Shown piece after piece: positions 9,445 through 18,303 of a stretch of 64,000 nucleotides of DNA; within the stretch, counting starts at the first letter, position 1, and each line of letters begins with the position of its first letter. This stretch comes from Prevotella sp. E13-27. GTDB lineage: Bacteria > Bacteroidota > Bacteroidia > Bacteroidales > Bacteroidaceae. The stretch is taken from the NCBI RefSeq assembly GCF_023217965.1, contig NZ_JALPSC010000001.1, positions 682,001 to 746,000 on the forward strand, given 5' to 3'. Position numbers and translations under genes: made by a program. The notes below the pieces were generated by a model. It was given only the letters and a program-made list of their open reading frames with translations. It did not search any database and was not told the origin of the DNA.

Positions 9445-9452
9445 CAAAGATA
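9445..9452 (-). promoter_or_regulatory. -7 element upstream of the GH2 gene
   Basis: TATCTTTG on the minus strand lies 25 bp upstream of the ATG and matches TAnnTTTG. No clear -33 TTTG is present at the right distance. Confidence 0.4.
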
Positions 9453-9510
9453 TACTATTTCTTTGAAATAGCCACTAAATTATTTGCATTTTAGCTGTTT
9501 TTTATTAAAA

Positions 9511-9545
9511 ACTCCTAACTTCTAACAACAAACTGCCAACTCTTT
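9511..9545. repeat. heptamer-phased repeat upstream of dapB
   Basis: Five consecutive 7-bp units, ACTCCTA ACTTCTA and then ACAACAA, ACTGCCA, ACTCTTT, keep the same phase. They differ in sequence from the GAGGTGA family but share its 7-bp period, and end just before the dapB -7 element. Confidence 0.5.
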
Positions 9546-9547
9546 TG

Positions 9548-9555
9548 TATCTTTG
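9548..9555 (+). promoter_or_regulatory. -7 element upstream of dapB
   Basis: TATCTTTG matches TAnnTTTG 23 bp before the dapB ATG. No good -33 element is seen, since heptamer repeats occupy that place. Confidence 0.45.
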
Positions 9556-9578
9556 CATCGTTTTTAATTCGAATTAAA

Positions 9579-10313
9579 ATGAAAATAGCTTTAATCGGCT
9601 ACGGCAAGATGGGCAAGATGATTGAAGAGATTGCCCGCAGCCGTGGTCATGAAATTGTGAGTATCATAGACATTAACAACTTAGGAGACTTCGACAGCGA
9701 TGCTTTCCGCTCTGCCGATGTAGCCATCGAGTTTACTAACCCCACTGCCGCTTACGGAAACTATCTTAAAGCCTGGGAACAAGGTGTTAAGGTGGTCAGC
9801 GGCTCTACCGGATGGATGAAGGAACACGGCGATGACGTGCGCAAGGCATGTTCAGCCGTTGGCACCAACGGCATGAGCGGCAAGACGCTCTTCTGGGCAT
9901 CAAACTTCTCTATCGGAGTGGCTATTTTCTCAGCCGTAAACCGCTATCTGGCAAAGATTATGAACCAGTTCCCACAGTACGACGTAGAACTTGAGGAGAC
10001 CCACCACGTGCACAAGCTCGACCACCCGTCAGGCACAGCTATAACACTGGGCGAAGAGATTGTGGAAGCCATAGACCGCAAGGAGGCATGGGCTGAAGAC
10101 ACTACAGACCCTAAATTGCTGCGTATAGACCACATACGTCGTGGAGAGGTGCCAGGAATACACACCATCCGCTACGACTCCGACGCAGACTGCATCACCA
10201 TAACCCACGATGCACACTCACGCCGCGGCTTCGCCCTCGGTGCTGTGCTCGCTGCTGAATATACCAACGAACATGAGGGTCTGCTGACAATATCAGACAT
10301 GTTCAAGTTCTAA
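9579..10313 (+). CDS. dapB: 4-hydroxy-tetrahydrodipicolinate reductase
   Basis: This 244-residue cytoplasmic enzyme reduces 4-hydroxy-tetrahydrodipicolinate with NAD(P)H in the lysine and diaminopimelate pathway, which feeds peptidoglycan. The N-terminal Rossmann motif is IGYGKMGKMI. The substrate-binding signature appears as EETHHVHKLDHPSGTA, with the His pair and the Lys of the active site. The length is near the family norm (240-270). It heads a run of same-strand genes, with lepB starting 43 bp downstream, an order common in Bacteroidales. Confidence 0.97.
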   Translation: MKIALIGYGKMGKMIEEIARSRGHEIVSIIDINNLGDFDSDAFRSADVAIEFTNPTAAYGNYLKAWEQGVKVVSGSTGWMKEHGDDVRKACSAVGTNGMSGKTLFWASNFSIGVAIFSAVNRYLAKIMNQFPQYDVELEETHHVHKLDHPSGTAITLGEEIVEAIDRKEAWAEDTTDPKLLRIDHIRRGEVPGIHTIRYDSDADCITITHDAHSRRGFALGAVLAAEYTNEHEGLLTISDMFKF

Positions 10314-10356
10314 ACGCTTCAGGATATAAAAAACACGTATACGATAGTATCTTATT

Positions 10357-11934
10357 ATGACATTTTTCGATAAAGTATGGAGCGTGCTCCGTGGAAAGCC
10401 AGACTACTCATTGCCAAAGAAGAAAGCTGAAGAAGAGCCGAAGCTGAACATGAAATGGCAATGGACGAAATTTATTATCGTTCTGGCATTATACCTATTA
10501 TTCCTTTATTGGGTAGAGTCATGGTGGGGACTGATTGTCGTTCCTTTCATCTATGACGTCTATATCTCGAAGAAAATAAAATGGCAGTGGTGGCGAAAGA
10601 GCGAAAGCAGTGTAACGCGAACCGTGATGTCATGGGTTGACGCTATAGTATTCGCTTTGGTGGCTGTCTATTTTATAAACCAGTTCTTCTTCCAGAACTA
10701 TGTTATTCCCACATGTTCGTTGGAGAAGTCACTGCTTGTTGGCGACTACCTCTTCGTGTCAAAGGTGAGCTACGGCCCACGCATACCAGAGACGCCGCTG
10801 ACGATGCCACTGACACAGCACTCGTTGCCTACAATGTTCGGTGTTACGCCAAAGTCATATATCGAATGGCCACACTGGGAGTATCGCAGAGTAAAAGGTC
10901 TGGGCAAGATAGAACTTAATGACATCGTGGTATTCAACTATCCTGCAGGTGACACTCTCCTTTCTGCACCGCGCTATTCAGCCAATGACTTCTACCTGCT
11001 CAGCTATGGCTACGGATATCAGCTCTACCCCAACAGGCCAAACCCCGACTCCATCTCGGCATTAGAGCGCTACAGACTTTATGAGCAGGTTTACGATCTC
11101 GGCAGGCGTTATCTTACAGGTAACACGATGGAGTTTGGAGAGGTCATGACACGTCCTACAGACCGCAAGGAGAACTATGTTAAGCGCTGCGTGGGACTGC
11201 CAGGCCAGACATTGCAGATCAAAGACAGAGTCATCTACCTTGATGGCAAAGAGAACAAGGAACCCGACAATGCACAGTTCTCATACGACGTTACATTCGT
11301 GCGCAACGCAAAGCTAACCAACGAGTTCCTCGAAGAAAACCATATCACACTGGAAGACCTCGGCATCATGGAATATGACCAAAGCATGAGAGCTTTCTTC
11401 AAGTCAAACGACTACATCACGTTAGTGTATAACAATGTGACTATGCCATTGACAAGAAAGACAGCAGAGGTACTGAAGCATCGCAAAGACCTTGTGGAGA
11501 GCATTGCTATCAACACTGAGGCATCTGAATGGGACATCTACCCACTGAATGGCAACAAACACTGGACTCGCGACAACTACGGTCCTATCTGGATTCCGAA
11601 AAAAGGCGAGACAATCGAACTGACACTGGACAATCTGCCTATCTACGAGAGGCCTATACGTGCTTACGAGAAGAACGACCTGTGCGTCACTGACGATGGA
11701 AAGATACTAATCAACGGACAAGAGGCAACAAGCTACACGTTCAAGATGGACTACTACTGGATGATGGGTGACAACCGTCATAACTCTCTTGACTCACGCT
11801 ACTGGGGCTTCGTACCTGAGGATCACATCGTTGGTAAGCCAATATTCATCTGGCTGTCGAGCGACCCCGACAGAAGCGGTTTCTCTGGCATAAGATGGAA
11901 CCGTCTGTTCCGAATGGTGGACGGGATAAAATAG
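10357..11934 (+). CDS. lepB: signal peptidase I, large Bacteroidales form
   Basis: This 525-residue membrane protease removes Sec signal peptides. Two membrane segments lie near residues 40-60 and 88-110. The catalytic pair of family S26 is present: Ser121 in IPTCSLEKSL and Lys276 in YVKRCVGLPG, followed by the late box MMGDNRHNSLDSRYWGFV. The usual Pro-Thr after the serine box is replaced by Lys-Ser. The protein is much longer than E. coli LepB because of a large insertion between the Ser and Lys boxes and another before the last box, typical of Bacteroidota. It is followed by a second S26 gene without catalytic residues. Confidence 0.95.
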   Translation: MTFFDKVWSVLRGKPDYSLPKKKAEEEPKLNMKWQWTKFIIVLALYLLFLYWVESWWGLIVVPFIYDVYISKKIKWQWWRKSESSVTRTVMSWVDAIVFALVAVYFINQFFFQNYVIPTCSLEKSLLVGDYLFVSKVSYGPRIPETPLTMPLTQHSLPTMFGVTPKSYIEWPHWEYRRVKGLGKIELNDIVVFNYPAGDTLLSAPRYSANDFYLLSYGYGYQLYPNRPNPDSISALERYRLYEQVYDLGRRYLTGNTMEFGEVMTRPTDRKENYVKRCVGLPGQTLQIKDRVIYLDGKENKEPDNAQFSYDVTFVRNAKLTNEFLEENHITLEDLGIMEYDQSMRAFFKSNDYITLVYNNVTMPLTRKTAEVLKHRKDLVESIAINTEASEWDIYPLNGNKHWTRDNYGPIWIPKKGETIELTLDNLPIYERPIRAYEKNDLCVTDDGKILINGQEATSYTFKMDYYWMMGDNRHNSLDSRYWGFVPEDHIVGKPIFIWLSSDPDRSGFSGIRWNRLFRMVDGIK

Positions 11935-11985
11935 AGGTGAGAAGTGAGAGGTTAGAAGTGAGAGGTTAGAGGTTAGAGGTTAGAA
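11935..11985. repeat. GAGGTGA/GAGGTTA heptamer array between lepB and the second S26 gene
   Basis: Right after the lepB stop, seven or so imperfect 7-bp units (GAGGTGA, GAAGTGA, GAGGTTA) fill almost the whole 60-bp gap up to the next ATG. The array would be transcribed if the operon reads through. Confidence 0.85.
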
Positions 11986-11994
11986 AATAGAGAG

Positions 11995-12561
11995 ATGAAA
12001 GGCTGGTTTAAGTTCCTGTTGGCATTTGCGATAGCCATCATAGCAATGATAGGCTTTCGTGCCATGGCTCTCACCATATTCGTAGTGAATGGTGAGGGAC
12101 TTGAACCAGAGTTCAAAGCCGGCGACAGAGTGCTAGTCAACAGATGGAGCTATGGACTGAGGACTGGCTGCCACACAGCCAATGGGAAACTGCAAACGGT
12201 TCTTTTCAGCTATGGCCGCATATGCCGGCAGCCTGTAAAGCGTTGCGATATCGTTGCATATAACGACCCGTCGGACAGCACCCATACCCGAATACTCCTT
12301 GGACGCATCTGTGCGTTGCCAGGAGACACCATCCGCTATGGCGGGCGCACAATCTTAGTACCAAGCATTGCCAACTGCGATGATGCTGACTACTACTGGA
12401 TAAAAGCACTGAGCGAGACGAGCCCCATTGACTCACGCTATCTGGGATTCATCAAAGAGCCGTTTATCATTGGTCGCGCCATGATGACCGTCTATTCCCA
12501 CGACCCGAAGAAGCCTGTATGGAGCGGCTACAGGAAAGACCGATGGTTCCGTTCAAAATAG
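11995..12561 (+). CDS. S26 signal-peptidase homologue lacking Ser and Lys (likely pseudoenzyme)
   Basis: This 188-residue protein has one N-terminal membrane segment (residues 5-30) and the S26 fold boxes, but not the catalytic dyad. The serine box reads NGEGLEPEF, so Gly35 stands where SxMxPT has Ser. The lysine box reads LLGRICALPGD, so Gly103 stands where KR..GLPGD has Lys. The last box (SPIDSRYLGFI) is kept. Selection has kept the fold but not the chemistry, so a role as a LepB partner or regulator is more likely than peptidase activity; this is inference. It follows lepB after a 60-bp repeat-filled gap and abuts the WbqC-like gene. Confidence 0.85.
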   Translation: MKGWFKFLLAFAIAIIAMIGFRAMALTIFVVNGEGLEPEFKAGDRVLVNRWSYGLRTGCHTANGKLQTVLFSYGRICRQPVKRCDIVAYNDPSDSTHTRILLGRICALPGDTIRYGGRTILVPSIANCDDADYYWIKALSETSPIDSRYLGFIKEPFIIGRAMMTVYSHDPKKPVWSGYRKDRWFRSK

Positions 12562-12563
12562 AT

Positions 12564-13172
12564 ATGAGAGCACTACTTTCCACAACATTCTTCGGACCAG
12601 TACAGTGGTATCAGAAGCTGTACCGCTACGATGAAGTGTTTATTGAGAACAACGACAGCTATCAGAAGCAGACCTACCGCAACCGCTGTCTAATTGCCAC
12701 CACCAACGGTGTGCAGGCGCTGACGGTGCCGGTGACAATAGAACATGCAGGAGACACAGAGACAATACGCATAAGCGACCACGGCAACTGGCGGCACCAG
12801 CACTGGCAGGCACTATGCTCAGCATATGGCGACTCGCCGTTCTTCCAGTATTACGAGGATGACCTGCGTCCTTTCTTTACAGAAAAATGGGAGTTTTTGC
12901 GCGATTTCAACGAGGCAATACGCAAGCAGATGTGCATTCTGCTTGACATAAAGCCAAAGGTGATGCTGACACCACGCTACCAGAAAGGCAATGACTTGAC
13001 AGACTGTGACGACTACCGAGAGGTCATACGGCCGAAGCGTCCACTACCCGACCCCGATTTCTCGCCACAGCGCTACTATCAGGTATATGAGCACAAACAC
13101 GGTTTCCTGCCAAACATGAGCATACTCGACCTGCTGTGCAACATGGGACCAGAAGGAATTTTTTATCTATAA
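12564..13172 (+). CDS. WbqC-like family protein
   Basis: This 202-residue protein matches the WbqC-like family, named from an O-antigen cluster gene of unclear function. Typical features are the start ALLSTTFFGPVQWYQKL, the segment TNGVQALTVPV and the HWQALCSAYGDSPFF region. The ATG at 12564, two bases after the preceding stop, gives the family's usual N-terminus; a longer reading from 12519 would overlap the S26 gene and add residues with no family support. No membrane segment is visible, so it is likely cytoplasmic. Its enzymatic role is not known to me. Confidence 0.85.
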   Translation: MRALLSTTFFGPVQWYQKLYRYDEVFIENNDSYQKQTYRNRCLIATTNGVQALTVPVTIEHAGDTETIRISDHGNWRHQHWQALCSAYGDSPFFQYYEDDLRPFFTEKWEFLRDFNEAIRKQMCILLDIKPKVMLTPRYQKGNDLTDCDDYREVIRPKRPLPDPDFSPQRYYQVYEHKHGFLPNMSILDLLCNMGPEGIFYL

Positions 13173-13184
13173 ACCATAAATATT

Positions 13185-15110
13185 ATGAAGACCATGATGA
13201 TACGAACACTATTATTGGGCACAGCGCTTTCAGCTTGTGCAATCGCTGCTGAGGCACAACCTCGTATAAACAGCGACAAGACTGTGACTTTCCAATACAG
13301 GAATGATGCAGCAAAGAATGTAATGGTTGACGTGCAGTTTGCAGGACGGAATGCAATGACACGCGACGCAAACGGAGTTTGGACAGTAACTCTCGGACCA
13401 GTAGCCCCTGACATGTACCCTTATTGCTACATCGTAGATGGTGTTAGCATTATGGATCCGGAGAACGACCAGTACTTCCCCAATGAAGGCTTTAAGAACA
13501 GCCTGCTGGAGATTCCCGGTGACAGCGCACTGCCCCACGACATACGCAGAGACGTGGCACATGGCAGGATAGAATACGTACATTATTACTCTAAGAGCCT
13601 CGGTGCCACGAACAATGCCGTGGTCTATCTACCACCATCATATATGACAGACCACCAGAAGCGCTACCCTGTGTTCTACCTCATCAGCGGTACTACCGAC
13701 ACTGAAGAGGTTTATTACAAGGTGGGACGCGTGAACTATATACTCGATAATCTCATTGCCGCGAACAAAGCAAAAGAGATGATTGTTGTGCTGCCTTACG
13801 GCAATCCTGCAAAGCTAAAGTTTCAGTATGCCCCATCGACAGTCCCAGGCGAGAGCACAAAGGAACGATCAGAAGCATTAGCAAAGGCAATGCGCTTCGG
13901 TGGTGACATATTCAGCCAAGATCTAATAAACGACCTCATTCCGTTCATAGAGAAAGGCTATCGCACGAAGGCCGATCGTGACCACCGTGCCATTGGCGGT
14001 TTCTCGAGAGGAGGTAACCAGGCTTTGTTCAACGGACTCACAAACCTCGACAAGTTCTCATATCTCTGCTCATATAGTTCGTTCACCTCTACTGACATAC
14101 CCGATGTGTATGACAACGCGAGTGACACAAACAAGAAGATCCATCTCTTCTGGCTCGGTGTGGGAACCGACGATTTCCTCTATGGTAATGCCCGCGACTA
14201 CCTTGAGTTCCTCGATAAGAAAGGCATACGCAGCGTGAAGGAGTTCACTTCTGACAAGTACGGACACACATGGATGAACGCGAAATATTTTCTTGCGAAA
14301 ACATTACCACTGCTCTTCAACAAGAAAGCAGCCGAAATGGCCATGAACGACGCAAAGCCTGCTCCTGTAGCTACCGGAAACGAGAAGCAGTTCACACCAG
14401 GCGTCATGGCACGCCTATTCCCAAAGCCCATCATCTCACCAGAATATGACGAGAAGGGCATAACATTCCGTTTCAAGGCTCCCGAGGCGAAGCAAGTAAA
14501 TTTGGCATGCGAGGCATTACCTGATGAGGTAGCCATGCAACGCGATAGCGACGGCGTGTGGAGCACCACCGTAACGGAGCTTTTCTTCGAAACATTCAGA
14601 TATTGCTTTGTTGTTGACGGCACTCCAGTGGCAGACCCAAGCAACATGTACCTGTCACCCGACCGCGGTTTCAAGTTCAGTATTGCAGACAATCCCCGTT
14701 CTCCGTTCAACTTTGCATCACAAGGCGATATTCCCCACGGACACGTAAGCTACGACATAGACCGCCAAGAGGCCTGGTACATCTCACCCGCGCTACTATT
14801 CGGACAGAATGCTCCAACAATGCCTATGATACGACCACTATTCATACAGCTGGTTCCTGGCAAAGACGACACCATGGAGAGTTGGTTCAAGATTGGTGGT
14901 GCTGATGCCATTGCCGACCGACTGCAAGCCGATGGAAACGCTGTACCATGCATAATAACCACAAGCAGCCTCGACTTCATGAAACAAGGACCTCAGATGC
15001 CAGGCTTTGGTATTAAGACGCTGAAAGCTGACGACTATCCCACATGGTCTCAGCGTCGCCGCGCACTTTTCAAGCTTCTACTTGACGAGAGCAAGAAAAA
15101 CCGCAGATAG
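13185..15110 (+). CDS. secreted esterase with duplicated Ig-like plus esterase unit, second copy degenerate
   Basis: This 641-residue exported protein (signal peptide to about residue 24, ending AEAQ) consists of two similar halves. Each starts with an Ig-like N-terminal module (TVTFQYRNDAAKNV...; again GITFRFKAPEAKQV...) that includes a VDG..-.DP motif, then an alpha/beta-hydrolase of the enterochelin esterase/feruloyl esterase D type. In the first half GGFSRGG holds the nucleophile Ser274, and GHTWMNAK likely holds the catalytic His. The second half (from about residue 415) keeps the Ig-like module but its hydrolase part is cut to about 120 residues with no GxSxG. It probably de-esterifies plant cell-wall xylan or a siderophore-like compound; the first fits a fibre degrader. 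Confidence 0.8.
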   Translation: MKTMMIRTLLLGTALSACAIAAEAQPRINSDKTVTFQYRNDAAKNVMVDVQFAGRNAMTRDANGVWTVTLGPVAPDMYPYCYIVDGVSIMDPENDQYFPNEGFKNSLLEIPGDSALPHDIRRDVAHGRIEYVHYYSKSLGATNNAVVYLPPSYMTDHQKRYPVFYLISGTTDTEEVYYKVGRVNYILDNLIAANKAKEMIVVLPYGNPAKLKFQYAPSTVPGESTKERSEALAKAMRFGGDIFSQDLINDLIPFIEKGYRTKADRDHRAIGGFSRGGNQALFNGLTNLDKFSYLCSYSSFTSTDIPDVYDNASDTNKKIHLFWLGVGTDDFLYGNARDYLEFLDKKGIRSVKEFTSDKYGHTWMNAKYFLAKTLPLLFNKKAAEMAMNDAKPAPVATGNEKQFTPGVMARLFPKPIISPEYDEKGITFRFKAPEAKQVNLACEALPDEVAMQRDSDGVWSTTVTELFFETFRYCFVVDGTPVADPSNMYLSPDRGFKFSIADNPRSPFNFASQGDIPHGHVSYDIDRQEAWYISPALLFGQNAPTMPMIRPLFIQLVPGKDDTMESWFKIGGADAIADRLQADGNAVPCIITTSSLDFMKQGPQMPGFGIKTLKADDYPTWSQRRRALFKLLLDESKKNRR

Positions 15111-15125
15111 AGAAAAAGACAATTA

Positions 15126-16385
15126 CTACTGATAGACAAGAGTAATCATCTGAGACGGACTGAAGAGCTGTGACGCGACTTGTTGCAGCTCTTCTGCTGT
15201 AATAGCATCTACATGTTTAAGAATCTCTTCAAGATTGCGCTCTGTGCCATGATGCAGGAAGTTCCTTGCAAAGTCAAGGGCAAACTGCTCACGGTTGTCT
15301 GCGGCGATGGCAAGCTGTCCATGCAATTGCTGCTTTGCTTTTTTCAGTTGACTTTGGCTAAGCTGACTGTTTATGAGCTTATCAAGCTCGCGTCTTACCA
15401 GCTGGCAGCAACGTTTCACGTCATGTGGGTCACAACCAAAATAGACTGACCACAAACCTGTATCGCTGTAATTCGCAGTATTACTCTCTACGGTATATAC
15501 AAGTCCGTTGCGCTCGCGTAACGACAGGTTCAAGCGCGAGTTCATGCCAGGTCCGCCAAGCATGTTATTCAGCAGGAAAAGTGCCCAACGACGATGGTCG
15601 GTAGCGGCGAAGGCTCGCGTACCAATCATAACATGTGCCTGATGAGTGTTACGCTGGCGAATGATGGGGGAAGGAGAGATGGTGCTCAATAATAATTTTT
15701 GATCCTTAGCTGACTCAATGGAGCCATCAGCAGTCTGTTGTCCTACTGGCTGGGTATTAGCGTTCTCAACATTAACATCTTCCATCCATGACACCAGCCT
15801 CTTGAAATCTATATCTCCACTGGAGAAGAAGATACAGTTATCTGGACGATAATATCGCCTTGTGAAACGACGTGCATCATCGCCTGTATACTGGCGCACG
15901 CGCTCCGAACTACCTAAGATATTATGGCCTAAGGAATGACCATCGAAGAGAATATTGTCGAATTCATCGAAGATAAGCTCTGACGGCGTGTCCTCATAGC
16001 TCTCTATCTCGTCGCACACCACTTCACGCTCTTTCTCCACCTCATGTTGAGGATACTGGCTGAAGAACACTATGTCAGTGAGCACATCGACAGCCTGACG
16101 GAAATGGTCACGTGTTATGGCAGCATAATAGACGGTGTCTTCTTTATTGGTGAAGGCATTAAGCTCACCGCCCACGCCCTCGATGGCATTGATTATCTGA
16201 ACGGCAGTACGCCGCTGAGTGCCTTTGAATGCCATGTGCTCACAGAAATGAGCCAGTCCCTCCTCGCCTTTTTGCTCATGACGTGCGCCGGCCTTGACGG
16301 CAAAACCGCAGAAGATAACGTTTGCTGATGAGGGGAGATGTATGAGTCGTAAGCCATTACGGCAGGTATGTATATTGTAGTTCAT
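15126..16385 (-). CDS. M16 zinc peptidase (insulinase/processing-peptidase family)
   Basis: This 419-residue protein has the inverted zinc motif HFCEHMAFKGT at about residue 47, followed by the distal Glu region (NAFTNKEDTVYYA) typical of M16B peptidases. No signal peptide is evident, so it may act in the cytoplasm like other short M16 enzymes. The family degrades peptides in a clamshell made of two halves. It is convergent with the esterase gene (15 bp between stops) and divergent from the pyridoxal kinase gene. Confidence 0.93.
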   Translation of the reverse strand: MNYNIHTCRNGLRLIHLPSSANVIFCGFAVKAGARHEQKGEEGLAHFCEHMAFKGTQRRTAVQIINAIEGVGGELNAFTNKEDTVYYAAITRDHFRQAVDVLTDIVFFSQYPQHEVEKEREVVCDEIESYEDTPSELIFDEFDNILFDGHSLGHNILGSSERVRQYTGDDARRFTRRYYRPDNCIFFSSGDIDFKRLVSWMEDVNVENANTQPVGQQTADGSIESAKDQKLLLSTISPSPIIRQRNTHQAHVMIGTRAFAATDHRRWALFLLNNMLGGPGMNSRLNLSLRERNGLVYTVESNTANYSDTGLWSVYFGCDPHDVKRCCQLVRRELDKLINSQLSQSQLKKAKQQLHGQLAIAADNREQFALDFARNFLHHGTERNLEEILKHVDAITAEELQQVASQLFSPSQMITLVYQ

Positions 16386-16390
16386 GGCTG

Positions 16391-16398
16391 CAAAGGTA
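16391..16398 (-). promoter_or_regulatory. -7 element upstream of the M16 peptidase gene
   Basis: TACCTTTG on the minus strand lies 5 bp from the start codon, so the message may have almost no leader. No strong -33 word is seen. Confidence 0.4.
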
Positions 16399-16439
16399 CA
16401 AATAAATTAAGAATTGAGGACTAATTAAGAATTAATTCG

Positions 16440-16447
16440 TAACTTTG
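16440..16447 (+). promoter_or_regulatory. -7 element upstream of the pyridoxal kinase gene
   Basis: TAACTTTG ends 10 bp before the ATG at 16458. An ATTG about 23 bp upstream is a weak -33 candidate. The spacing implies a very short leader. Confidence 0.45.
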
Positions 16448-16457
16448 CACGCAGAAT

Positions 16458-17303
16458 ATGAAACAGATACTGCTCATAAACGATGTCGTGGGCTACAGCC
16501 ATGTAGGAATGGTTGCCATGCTGCCCATTCTGACCTACCTTGGTCATCCCACCTACAACCTGCCCACGGCTCTCGTATCAAACACCCTTGACTATGGCCG
16601 TTTCAATGTTTTGGAAACGACTGAGTACATGCGCGGCACCATCCCAGTATGGAAACAGCTGGGCTTTCATTTCGATGCAATCTGCACAGGACTGATGTTC
16701 AGTGAGGACCAGGCGCGTCTGGTAGCATCTTACTGTACCGAACAGCATCAGCAGGGTACAACAATCTTCGTTGACCCTATCATGGGTGATGCAGGCCGAC
16801 TATACAACGGCATGACCGAACATCAGGTACAGCTAATGCGTGAGATGCTTAGCGTTGCCGACCTCACCTTTCCTAATTACACTGAAGCCTGCTATCTCAC
16901 CGACATACCATACCGCGAAGAAGGCATGACTTGGCAGGAGGCATGTGACATGCTTGACCGCCTTGTAGCCCTTGGTGCCAAGTCGGCAATCATCACCAGT
17001 GCGCGTGTAGATGGACACAACTGCGTTGTAGGACGCAGGAGCAATGAGCCGTTGGCTGGCTTCACTCAGCATCTTGACGATGGTCAGTATTTTCGTATTG
17101 ACTACGAGGAGATACCTGTTCTCTTCCATGGCACTGGCGACATTTTCTCTGCAGTGCTCATTGGTCATCTCATGAAAGGAGAGCCCCTGCGTGAGAGCAC
17201 ACAGACAGCCATGAGAGTGGTTAGTCAGCTCATAGACCGCAACCGTGACCTTCCTGACAAGTGTCGTGGCATCCCCATTGAGCAATGTCTTGACTTGTTA
17301 TAA
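16458..17303 (+). CDS. pdxY: pyridoxal/pyridoxamine kinase
   Basis: This 281-residue enzyme of the ribokinase fold phosphorylates B6 vitamers to make pyridoxal phosphate. Diagnostic pieces are the N-terminal substrate segment DVVGYSHVGMVA, the phosphate region FVDPIMGDAGRLY, TFPNYTEACYLT and the anion-hole/catalytic Asp motif FHGTGDIFSAVL. The length is typical. dusB follows after 27 bp on the same strand, so the two are probably co-transcribed, though their functions are unrelated. Confidence 0.88.
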   Translation: MKQILLINDVVGYSHVGMVAMLPILTYLGHPTYNLPTALVSNTLDYGRFNVLETTEYMRGTIPVWKQLGFHFDAICTGLMFSEDQARLVASYCTEQHQQGTTIFVDPIMGDAGRLYNGMTEHQVQLMREMLSVADLTFPNYTEACYLTDIPYREEGMTWQEACDMLDRLVALGAKSAIITSARVDGHNCVVGRRSNEPLAGFTQHLDDGQYFRIDYEEIPVLFHGTGDIFSAVLIGHLMKGEPLRESTQTAMRVVSQLIDRNRDLPDKCRGIPIEQCLDLL

Positions 17304-17330
17304 ACCCCATACCCCTACTCCACATATCAA

Positions 17331-18287
17331 ATGAAAATAGGCGACATTGATTTTGGCGAGCGTCCACTTTTCCTTGCACCTATGGAAGATGTCACAGACA
17401 TTGGCTTCCGTAGGCTCTGCAAGCGTTTTGGTGCTTCCATGGTATATACAGAATTCGTATCGGCAGAGGCTCTGGTGCGCGACGTAAAGACGACAGTGCG
17501 TAAGCTGCAGATTAGCGACGACGAGCGTCCTGTAGGCATTCAGATCTATGGGCGTGATATTGATGCCATGGTAGAGGCAGCACAGATTGTGGAGCAGGCT
17601 TGTCCCAATGTCATTGACCTGAACTTCGGCTGTCCGGTAAAAAAAGTAGCAGGCAAAGGTGCTGGAGCTGGTATGCTACAGAAAGAGAACCTTCCAAAGA
17701 TGCTTGAGATTACACGTCGTGTGGTAGATGCAGTGAAGGTTCCTGTCACCGTGAAGACTCGTCTTGGATGGAATCACGACCAACTCATCATCACAACCCT
17801 GGCTGAGCAATTGCAAGACTGTGGCATACAAGCCCTGACAATTCACGGCCGCACACGTTCACAGATGTACACTGGAAATGCAGACTGGACGCTGATAGGT
17901 GAGGTAAAGCGTAACCCGCGCATACATATTCCTATTATAGGCAATGGCGACATACACTCACGCGAAGAGGCTGATGCAGCTTTCGACCGCTATGGCGTTG
18001 ACGCAGTGATGATTGGCCGTGCCACCTTCGGCTGCCCTTGGCTATTCAGTAAGGAAGAGCTGACATTCGACCAAAAGCTTGACGTTCTTCTTGAACAGCT
18101 CCGCATAAACGTTGAGATGATTGATGAGCAGCGAGGCATCCTACATACCCGCCGTCATCTGGCTGCCACACCAATCTTCAAGGGCATTCCCAACTTCCGC
18201 CAGACACGCATTGCCATGCTCCGAGCCACCACAGTAGCTGAGCTCACCGCAATATTAGAAGACACGCGTAGTCTGTTGAGAGACTGA
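17331..18287 (+). CDS. dusB: tRNA-dihydrouridine synthase
   Basis: This 318-residue flavoenzyme reduces uridines in tRNA D-loops. It shows the FMN-binding TIM barrel with APMEDVTD near the start, the catalytic-Cys motif LNFGCPVKKVAGKGAGAG, VKTRLGW, HGRTRSQMYTGNADW and GNGDIHS. The overall pattern fits the DusB/Nifr3 type. It ends 16 bp from the convergent ctpA gene. Confidence 0.95.
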   Translation: MKIGDIDFGERPLFLAPMEDVTDIGFRRLCKRFGASMVYTEFVSAEALVRDVKTTVRKLQISDDERPVGIQIYGRDIDAMVEAAQIVEQACPNVIDLNFGCPVKKVAGKGAGAGMLQKENLPKMLEITRRVVDAVKVPVTVKTRLGWNHDQLIITTLAEQLQDCGIQALTIHGRTRSQMYTGNADWTLIGEVKRNPRIHIPIIGNGDIHSREEADAAFDRYGVDAVMIGRATFGCPWLFSKEELTFDQKLDVLLEQLRINVEMIDEQRGILHTRRHLAATPIFKGIPNFRQTRIAMLRATTVAELTAILEDTRSLLRD

Positions 18288-18303
18288 ATTTACTACGTAT
18301 ATA

